From positions 1 to 47,241 of the forward strand of contig REDJ01000097.1 of assembly GCA_007693555.1 (NCBI GenBank): a stretch of 47,241 nucleotides of DNA, written 5' to 3'. Source of the DNA: Bacteroidota bacterium (lineage in GTDB: Bacteria > Bacteroidota > Bacteroidia > Bacteroidales > UBA7960). Below, piece after piece: positions 8,779-15,924 of the stretch (within the stretch, counting starts at the first letter, position 1; the number at the start of each line of letters is the position of its first letter). A model generated the notes under the pieces. It made no database searches and was not told where the DNA came from. It saw only the letters and a program-made list of their open reading frames with translations. Both the position numbers and the translations under genes were made by a program.

Positions 8779-9507
8779 TTATCCGTTTGATCCGGCATCG
8801 AACCGGGCTGCTGCTTCATCCAGCATGGCTGCAGTAGCGGTGGCTCCAGAACGTGTTGCACCCACATCTCTTACTGCAATCAGCTGATCGAGTGTGCGCA
8901 CACCTCCGGCAGCTTTCACTTTTACTTTATTTCCGGAATGTTGACGCATCAATCGCAAATCATCAAGTGTAGCACCGGTATAATTATAATTACCATCAGG
9001 CTGTTTGACAAAACCAAAACCGCTGGATGTCTTTACATAATCAGCGCCAACTCTGGTGCATATCTCACACAACTTAATCTTATCTTGTTTCTTTGTAATG
9101 AAATCTGTTTCAAAAATAACTTTTACAATCGCATTGCCGGCATGACAAGCTTCTGTAACCGCCCTGATTTCATCTTCGATATACTTCCAGTCTCCACCAA
9201 GAGCCTTCCCGATATTGATGACCATATCAATCTCGACAGCCCCGTCAGCAATGGCTTGCTTTGTCTCAAACACTTTCACTGCGATACTACTATTGCCGGC
9301 TGGAAAACCGATCACACATCCAACCAGGACATCAGAACCTTTTAACAGTTCTGCAGCACGTTTTACCGCGTAAGGCTTTACACATACGGAAGCCACATCA
9401 TATTTCACAGCGATGCGACACTCACGCTCCAAATCTTCATCAGTTAGGGTTGGATGTAAAACAGAATGGTCAATCATTTTTGCAAAGTCCTTTACTGTTG
9501 TAGTCAT
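8779..9507 (-). CDS. deoC: Deoxyribose-phosphate aldolase
   Basis: A complete 242-residue class I aldolase that splits 2-deoxy-D-ribose 5-phosphate into glyceraldehyde 3-phosphate and acetaldehyde. The key residues are visible: Schiff-base Lys159 in DYVKTSSGF, Asp94 in VEIDMVINIG, and Lys198 in KVKAAGGVR. The start is MIDHSVLHPTLTDEDLE-like after ten residues, as in the family. It is the first gene of the minus-strand block and is divergent from the hybrid two-component regulator, with 268 bases between them. A TAttTTTG-type -7 box lies 39 bases upstream of the start. Cytosolic nucleoside catabolism is the standard role and fits the ribokinase gene after it. Confidence 0.95.
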   Translation of the reverse strand: MTTTVKDFAKMIDHSVLHPTLTDEDLERECRIAVKYDVASVCVKPYAVKRAAELLKGSDVLVGCVIGFPAGNSSIAVKVFETKQAIADGAVEIDMVINIGKALGGDWKYIEDEIRAVTEACHAGNAIVKVIFETDFITKKQDKIKLCEICTRVGADYVKTSSGFGFVKQPDGNYNYTGATLDDLRLMRQHSGNKVKVKAAGGVRTLDQLIAVRDVGATRSGATATAAMLDEAAARFDAGSNG

Positions 9508-9545
9508 ATCATTTCTTAATTAAATTCATTGTATAAACACTTCAC

Positions 9546-9553
9546 CAAAAATA
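9546..9553 (-). promoter_or_regulatory. Candidate -7 box of the deoC operon
   Basis: Read on the minus strand this is TATTTTTG, an exact match to the Bacteroidota -7 consensus TAnnTTTG, 39 bases upstream of the deoC start. It predicts a leader of about 30 bases. A TTTG -33 element at the usual 19-21 base spacing was not found, which lowers confidence. Confidence 0.4.
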
Positions 9554-9732
9554 AATCAACCACCAAAGCAATCTCATGCTAAAAATCTCATATTTTATTA
9601 CATATGTCTCATTATGCTGCCATGGAATTTGAATTAAAACTATGATATTTAAAGGATATCATGTGTATATTATTATATATGGCACCCTCCGTTATATAAT
9701 GGCAACCCGGAATTACTAACATATTTTTTCAG

Positions 9733-9740
9733 TATATTTG
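9733..9740 (+). promoter_or_regulatory. Candidate -7 box of the hybrid regulator gene
   Basis: TATATTTG matches the Bacteroidota -7 consensus TAnnTTTG exactly and lies 36 bases before the ATG at 9776, predicting a leader of about 30 bases. No clear -33 TTTG is seen upstream. Confidence 0.42.
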
Positions 9741-9775
9741 CTTTCATGCTTAAATCATCATTAATCTTTTGATCA

Positions 9776-12700
9776 ATGCCCAAACATATTTGTTTTTTAT
9801 TCTCATTTTTCTTTTCATTGATTGCTTTCGGGCAATTAAAACCCGCCAGTATTTTTATGACCAGACACTTTTCAACTTCTGATGGATTGTCAAACAATAC
9901 AGGTTATACCATCACCCAGGATGGGAAAGGGTTTATCTGGATAGGAACAGACGAGGGTGTCAATCGTTTTAATGGTGTTGAATTTCAGCATTACTATAAA
10001 GATGCTGCCAATGATAAAACCTTGTTTTGGAACCGCGTTTACAATCTTCATACAGACAGCGATGGAGATATTTGGATTGCCGCCGATGCCGTTTCATTAT
10101 TTAACACAAAAAAAGAGACTTTTACACACTGGAAATATACTGATGGGAACCCTCCTGGTCTGGCATACATCAGAATTAACTCAATCAGTACGGATCATTC
10201 AGGTAACATATGGGTTGCCACTTATGAGGGTGTAAACATGATAAACAAAGCATCAGGCAAAGTGTCATCATTTTTTCCGGAAACGATGTATACTGTAACC
10301 CATTCAACTGTCGAATATTTACTACACAATAACTATCCGGCCTATGTAACTTCCGCTGCAGCCATGGTGTTAAATCATACTTTCAAAAATGAGGCTGCAA
10401 TCATTGACTCATTAAACCTTCTCTTCAATCACAACGAGAAAGCATTTTACTTTGAACGTATTCTTGAAAAAGCGGAGCAGGAACACAACCCGAACTCATT
10501 GCTTGAAAGGAGTGTAAAATTCATTGATACGGATCCAACCGGGAGAATATGGTTCGCATACCATCAAAGAGGGGTGAGCAGTTACGACCCATCTTCCGGA
10601 ACCTTCAGGCATTATCCTGATGCCGTGGATTCCGGCAAGGCAACCGGTGATCTGATCAACTCCCTTGTTTTTACTGAAAACAAAGTATGGATGGGAACCA
10701 CCCAGGAAGGTTTGAAAGTACTTGATGTTGAAAGTGGTGAAACCAGTAAAATCACTACAGATGGAGAAAGTTATATTTCACATTTAAGACTGGATAATAA
10801 TGAAATCTGGATTGCTGACAACAGTGGCGTTTTGATTTACAACATCGTGTCAGATACCTATAACCGCATAAGACTCCTTCATCCGGATTATGGTATTCTT
10901 CCGAATATGATAACCCGTTGTACTTTTCAAGACAAACAGGGTAATATATGGGTAGGCACAGCCAATAAGGGCGTCTTTTTATTGAAAACAAAAAATAATT
11001 TCATTTATTTCGAACACCATCTGAGGGGTATTTGGGAAGACACAGATTATATTGTTACATCAATCACTCAAGACAAAGAAAGCAATTTTTGGATTGGTTA
11101 TGCCAACGGAAGAGTTGACATCATAAACCCCGAAGGAATATTTAAAAATACTTTGCACAGACCTAAATATTACGAAACACTCATGCTTGATATCTTTACG
11201 ATATTTCGCGATGATGAAGATAATATGTGGATTAGCTCATATGAAGGAGGCGTTGAAAAATATGACAGCCGTGGTAATTTCATCAAATCATGGCGTCAAA
11301 GTCAGGGAACTGACATACAAATCAAAGGCAATGATATCCGTTCTATCGCGCAAGATTCCAGCGGAAAACTTTATTTTGGGATTCATGGCAAAGGGATTGC
11401 AATCCTGGACCAAAAAACAGGATACATTAAACATCTTACCAATGACCCTGCTAATCCATCTGAATCACTGGCCAGCAATTGGATATACTGGATAATGGTT
11501 GATAAACAAGACAATTTGTGGGTGTCTTCCGTATTGGGCCTAACCAAATACGCAACAAGCACCGGAACCTTCAACCATTTTAACTTCGGACAAGAGGAAA
11601 GCAGTCTGTCCATTGCACATACATTTACCATTGACTCAAAAGGACTTATCTGGGTTGGCACCGAGTTTGGGCTTGTCCTTTTTAATCCATTGAACCACAG
11701 CTTTTTGAGACTAACCAACGAACATGGTTTGTCAAGCAACCTGATCAGTGCCCTTGTGGAAGACAGCAACAATAATTTATGGATTAGCACTCCCAATGGT
11801 ATTGATTTTTTAGATTTGAATGGATTAGACTTGCATAAGGAACAAAACTTCTGCTCAGATAATTCCGAATTGTTTGCTAATCGCATAAGATCTTTTAACC
11901 GTGAGGACGGCTTGCTTTCCGATAATTTCACCAAGAATGCCTTTTATAAATCCAATACAGGCATGCTTTTTTTTGGTTCATCGCATGGAGTAGCAGGTTT
12001 TAACCCTGACTCCATACATATACATACCCTGACACCCCCGGTATATATTACAGGCCTCAGTCTTTTTAACAAAGAAGTCACCGGTCATGATGATACCGGT
12101 ATTTTAAAACAAAGCCTGATAGCTTCAGAAAGCATTAAACTCAAGCACTTCCAGAATGTAATTACATTTAAATATGTATCTCCGAATTTTACCGGAACTT
12201 CCAAAATTCGTTATGCCTATAAGCTGGAGGGATTTGATGAAAACTGGAACTATGTTGGAAATCAGCGTTTGGCAACTTATACCAACCTGGGGCCCGGCAC
12301 CTATAGTTTTCGTGTCAAGGCGACTAACAGCGATGGGATCTGGCTCGCTGAACCGGCATCCCTGCAGGTCATTGTATTGCCGCCCTGGTGGAAAACAACC
12401 CCTGCTATCATGATTTATTTCTTTATGCTTTTAGGCCTGTTTTACGCGTTACGTATTATTTGGACAATTAAAACAAAGGCCAGGTTGGAAATCGAAAAGA
12501 TGCAGGAACTAGATGCGCTTAAAACAAGGTTTTTTACCAATATTTCACACGAAATTCGAACACCACTAACCTTAATTGCCGGACCGATCAAAAAACTGAT
12601 CAGAGAAAAGGAACAGTTTAACTGGACATCTGACTTTCAACTGATAAACCTGATGTACCGCAACCTTCTCAGACTTCAAACATTGGTTAACCAGTATCTT

Positions 12701-14152
12701 GACTATCGAAAAATCGATACCGACAGTTTTCATTTAAGCGTTCGTAAAGGTGACATTGTTCTCTACATCAATGAAATAAAAGAAGCATTTGAATATGTCG
12801 CAATAGAGAAAAACATTAAGCTATCGCTTCTTGCAGAACAGCATTCTATAAATGCCTGGTTTGATCCTGAACTGATTGAAAAAGTTACTTTCAACCTTTT
12901 GTCCAATGCATTTAAGTTCACCCCGGCCAAAGGCTCCATAGATATTCGTATAGAACGCATCAAACACTCGGCAACCCCCCTGGCCAAAGCATATGCGGAT
13001 GAATATATCGCAGTTAGCATCAAAGATACCGGACCCGGCATACCAGAAAATCTCAGAGAAAAAATCTTTGACAGGTATTACCAGATCCAGGATGGGGCTA
13101 AAGTGAGGGTAAAAGGCACAGGTATTGGCCTTTCACTCGCCAAAGATCTGATGGAACTGCATAAAGGTGTTCTGAAGACATATCCTGCAAACCCATCTTC
13201 TTACCAGGATGGCAGTGTATTCGTTTTTTATATTCCTTATGGTAAGGAATATTATGAAGAAAACATAGCTCCAGACACGAAAGACCTGCCTATCAAAAAG
13301 CGCATGATGGATTTACCAATGACTTTTAAAACAGATGGTGTATTGCAGGATGATAGCATCCCAACCACTAAACAAGAGGACCTGCCTTTGATCCTTATTA
13401 TAGAGGACAACCCGGATGTGCGACAATACCTGAAACACGAGCTACGAGCATCATACCGGATACTCGAAACTGCCACAGCAGAAGAAGGTTATGAAATTGC
13501 CAGAAACGAGATGCCCGACCTGATCGTGTCAGATATCATGCTGCCAGGGATGGATGGGGATGAATTGTGTAAAAAGATAAAATCCGAGGTCCAAACCGAT
13601 CACATACCGGTAATCCTTCTTACTGCCCGATTTGGGGACCATGAAAAAATATCCGGTCTTTCCTCGGGTGCTGATGTCTATTTGACAAAGCCATTTATCC
13701 CTGAAGAGCTCATGGTAAGCATAAAAAATCTGATTGAATCAAGGAAAAAAATGATAGAAAAGTTTAATCTTGATTTCAGCAGCAAACCACTTAATATAAT
13801 ACAACAATGTGCTAAGGACAAATTCCTGGAAAAAGCACTTGCTATCATTGAAGACAACTTATCAAATACTGAATTGGATGTTGATTTTATGACATTGCAA
13901 ATGGGCATAAGCAGGGCGCAACTTTACAGAAAATTCAGCGCAGTTACTAACCAAACTGTTAAGGGTTTTGTTAAACTGGTACGATTGAAAAAAGCTGCAG
14001 AACTTCTGGCAACCGGTGATTTGAATGTATCTGAGGTTGCATATTCAGTCGGTTTCTCTGACCTGACATACTTTACAAGATGCTTTAAAGCCCAATACAA
14101 AATGACACCTTCGAAATATGCCTCGCAACATGGGCTAAAAGAGAAAGCATAA
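9776..14152 (+). CDS. Hybrid two-component system regulator (sensor kinase, receiver and AraC DNA-binding domain in one protein)
   Basis: This 1458-residue inner-membrane regulator senses a glycan fragment in the periplasm and controls nearby transport and hydrolase genes. The order is: signal peptide (1-20); two seven-bladed propellers of Reg_prop repeats (about 30-770, many [DN]xxGNIW[VI]G motifs); a Y_Y_Y domain (about 800-865, YAYKLEGFDENWN); one membrane helix (about 875-898); a histidine kinase with phospho-acceptor His925 in FFTNISHEIRTPLT and an ATPase domain (GPGIPENLREKIFDRYYQ, KGTGIGLSLAKDLM); a receiver domain with phospho-acceptor Asp1253 in LIVSDIMLPGMDG and LTKPF; and an AraC-type helix-turn-helix (about 1350-1455). 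Residues 165-248 are a helical, non-propeller stretch between repeats. The likely targets are the plus-strand phosphorylase genes that follow and perhaps the divergent deoC block. Confidence 0.97.
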   Translation: MPKHICFLFSFFFSLIAFGQLKPASIFMTRHFSTSDGLSNNTGYTITQDGKGFIWIGTDEGVNRFNGVEFQHYYKDAANDKTLFWNRVYNLHTDSDGDIWIAADAVSLFNTKKETFTHWKYTDGNPPGLAYIRINSISTDHSGNIWVATYEGVNMINKASGKVSSFFPETMYTVTHSTVEYLLHNNYPAYVTSAAAMVLNHTFKNEAAIIDSLNLLFNHNEKAFYFERILEKAEQEHNPNSLLERSVKFIDTDPTGRIWFAYHQRGVSSYDPSSGTFRHYPDAVDSGKATGDLINSLVFTENKVWMGTTQEGLKVLDVESGETSKITTDGESYISHLRLDNNEIWIADNSGVLIYNIVSDTYNRIRLLHPDYGILPNMITRCTFQDKQGNIWVGTANKGVFLLKTKNNFIYFEHHLRGIWEDTDYIVTSITQDKESNFWIGYANGRVDIINPEGIFKNTLHRPKYYETLMLDIFTIFRDDEDNMWISSYEGGVEKYDSRGNFIKSWRQSQGTDIQIKGNDIRSIAQDSSGKLYFGIHGKGIAILDQKTGYIKHLTNDPANPSESLASNWIYWIMVDKQDNLWVSSVLGLTKYATSTGTFNHFNFGQEESSLSIAHTFTIDSKGLIWVGTEFGLVLFNPLNHSFLRLTNEHGLSSNLISALVEDSNNNLWISTPNGIDFLDLNGLDLHKEQNFCSDNSELFANRIRSFNREDGLLSDNFTKNAFYKSNTGMLFFGSSHGVAGFNPDSIHIHTLTPPVYITGLSLFNKEVTGHDDTGILKQSLIASESIKLKHFQNVITFKYVSPNFTGTSKIRYAYKLEGFDENWNYVGNQRLATYTNLGPGTYSFRVKATNSDGIWLAEPASLQVIVLPPWWKTTPAIMIYFFMLLGLFYALRIIWTIKTKARLEIEKMQELDALKTRFFTNISHEIRTPLTLIAGPIKKLIREKEQFNWTSDFQLINLMYRNLLRLQTLVNQYLDYRKIDTDSFHLSVRKGDIVLYINEIKEAFEYVAIEKNIKLSLLAEQHSINAWFDPELIEKVTFNLLSNAFKFTPAKGSIDIRIERIKHSATPLAKAYADEYIAVSIKDTGPGIPENLREKIFDRYYQIQDGAKVRVKGTGIGLSLAKDLMELHKGVLKTYPANPSSYQDGSVFVFYIPYGKEYYEENIAPDTKDLPIKKRMMDLPMTFKTDGVLQDDSIPTTKQEDLPLILIIEDNPDVRQYLKHELRASYRILETATAEEGYEIARNEMPDLIVSDIMLPGMDGDELCKKIKSEVQTDHIPVILLTARFGDHEKISGLSSGADVYLTKPFIPEELMVSIKNLIESRKKMIEKFNLDFSSKPLNIIQQCAKDKFLEKALAIIEDNLSNTELDVDFMTLQMGISRAQLYRKFSAVTNQTVKGFVKLVRLKKAAELLATGDLNVSEVAYSVGFSDLTYFTRCFKAQYKMTPSKYASQHGLKEKA

Positions 14153-14189
14153 AAACTTCCTGTTATTCTTCCCGGATTTCTCTTTTTTG

Positions 14190-14211
14190 GTCATTATTTC
14201 TCAATAATGAC
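14190..14211. promoter_or_regulatory. Perfect inverted repeat between the regulator gene and the transporter gene
   Basis: GTCATTATT and AATAATGAC form a perfect 9-base-pair dyad around a four-base TCTC centre. A further TGACA...TGTCA dyad partly overlaps it to the right (14207 to about 14228). It lies 38 bases after the regulator stop and 170 bases before the transporter start. No U-run follows on either strand, so it is a weak terminator candidate; an operator for the phosphorylase operon is equally possible. Confidence 0.4.
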
Positions 14212-14381
14212 AACTAGGGAATTATGTCAAAAACATTGAGATTTAAAACGCGGCTCCAACAAAGGCAGGGTATTAATTTAGCTCAGTATAAAAAAGATTA
14301 TCAGGTTCAGGGGTTTTTCACGAAATCATAAATGGGCCAATAAAAATTCAGTATTTACCTATCTGTTAACAATTTTTCTAT

Positions 14382-15782
14382 ATGCATTCGACAGCGCCCA
14401 TTCTCTCTTTTAAAGAAAAGGTAGCATACGGATTTGGTGATCTTGCTTCAGTTTTATACTGGCAGACATTCATGCTCTATTTTACCTATTTTTATACCGA
14501 TGTGTTCATCATACCGGCAAGTGCTGCTGCCACCATGTTTCTGGTAAGCAGACTTTTTGACGGTATCAATGACCCGATCATGGGTATGATTGCAGACCGC
14601 ACAAAAACACGTTGGGGTAAATTCAGGCCTTATCTGCTGTGGTTGTGTGTACCTTTTGCTGTTTCAGGTGTTTTGGTTTTTACCACACCCGATTTTGGTG
14701 AATCGGGTAAGATCATATGGGCATACTCCACCTTTATACTTATTATGATGCTTTACACAGCTATAAATATACCTTACACCAGCCTGCTGGGGGTCATTTC
14801 ACCAAACTCTCAGGACAGAACATCTGTGTCATCCGTCAAGTTTATCTTTGCCTTTGCTGCGGGGATTATCGTTTCAGCAACTCTGTTGCCGTTGACAAAA
14901 ACATTGGGTGGCGGCAATGATCCCAAAGGATGGCAACTGACTTTCGTTCTATATGGAATAGCGGCAGTTGTTTTCTTCCTGATCGCTTTCAAAGGAACAC
15001 GTGAAAGGGTGATCCCCCCAGCATCTCATAAACCCTCTGTAAAAAGCGACATCCGCGCTTTATTTACAAACAAACCGTGGCTTATCTTGTGGGCAACCAC
15101 CATAACATTCATTCTATTTGTTGCCATAAGAAGCAGTGTTACTGCACACTATTTCAAATATTTTATTGGAGAACAAGCTTTAAGCTTACCTTTTGCCGGA
15201 AATCACGTTTATAGTTTTGAAACACTCGTTTCTGTTTACAATACGATTGGCCAGCTTGCTTCATTGCTTGGGGTGATTTTGATTCTGCCAATATCAAGGA
15301 TCTTTGGAAAAAAGAAAACCTTCATAGCATTCTTTATGATTGCCATTGTTTCAACCGCATCAATGTATTTCCTAACTGCAGATCATTTGGGTATAATCTA
15401 TTTTTTTCAGATCATCGGTTCTTTGACCGGAGGACCCCTTGCCGTCCTGCTGTGGGCTATGTACGCCGATACGGCGGATTACGATGAATGGAAACGTGGA
15501 CAAAGAGCAACGGGGTTGATCTTTTCAGCCTCGACCATGTCGCAAAAGTTTGGATGGGCCATTGGAGCCTATATAGCCCTTACCCTAATGGCTGGTATCG
15601 GATTTGAACCCAACGTGGATCAATCGCCGGACAGTTTAAGAGGAATAGTCCTTTTGTTTAGTTTAATTCCTGCAATGATAGGTATTGTGTCTCTGCTTAT
15701 ATATTTTGTATATCCTTTAAGTGAAAGCAAGGTGGAGCAAATGACCGCTGAACTTGAAATACGCAGAAAGGAGTCTGAGTAA
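14382..15782 (+). CDS. GPH-family (MelB-like) sugar:cation symporter
   Basis: A 466-residue MFS-type inner-membrane transporter with about twelve membrane helices. The start KEKVAYGFGDLASVLYWQTF and the loop RLFDGINDPIMGMIADRTKTRWGKFRPYLLW are the hallmark of the glycoside-pentoside-hexuronide (GPH) family, which brings di- and oligosaccharides into the cell with Na+ or H+. A second-half motif (WAMYADTADYDEWKRGQRATGL) is also present. It is the first gene of the plus-strand phosphorylase operon, so it likely imports the disaccharides or short oligosaccharides that GH94 and GH130 enzymes split. The substrate cannot be read from sequence. The gap to the following GH94 gene is 142 bases. Confidence 0.93.
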   Translation: MHSTAPILSFKEKVAYGFGDLASVLYWQTFMLYFTYFYTDVFIIPASAAATMFLVSRLFDGINDPIMGMIADRTKTRWGKFRPYLLWLCVPFAVSGVLVFTTPDFGESGKIIWAYSTFILIMMLYTAINIPYTSLLGVISPNSQDRTSVSSVKFIFAFAAGIIVSATLLPLTKTLGGGNDPKGWQLTFVLYGIAAVVFFLIAFKGTRERVIPPASHKPSVKSDIRALFTNKPWLILWATTITFILFVAIRSSVTAHYFKYFIGEQALSLPFAGNHVYSFETLVSVYNTIGQLASLLGVILILPISRIFGKKKTFIAFFMIAIVSTASMYFLTADHLGIIYFFQIIGSLTGGPLAVLLWAMYADTADYDEWKRGQRATGLIFSASTMSQKFGWAIGAYIALTLMAGIGFEPNVDQSPDSLRGIVLLFSLIPAMIGIVSLLIYFVYPLSESKVEQMTAELEIRRKESE

Positions 15783-15924
15783 CATTTTTAGGTGAATTTA
15801 AAAGTATGAAACTCACATGATGATGACTATTTGAAATACAACTGGATATCAACGTAGAAAACAAACTATGGATGTTCCCCAGCATAGGCACAGGTATCTG
15901 ACCGTTTAAAAATAAATTTAACAG

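Larger units (their letters stand above)
9508..9775. other. Divergent intergenic region between deoC and the hybrid regulator gene
   Basis: This 268-base AT-rich gap separates two divergent genes and should hold both promoters. It contains a -7-like box for each direction (listed separately). It also has a direct repeat of an ATGGCA(A)CCC-like word at about 9679-9687 and 9699-9708, spaced by about two helical turns, which could be an operator. No open reading frame here looks real. Confidence 0.6.

Noticed and set aside
8613-8867. 84-residue minus-strand open frame overlapping the end of deoC and the gap before ribokinase
   Set aside because: It overlaps the well-supported deoC in another frame, and its sequence has no recognisable features.
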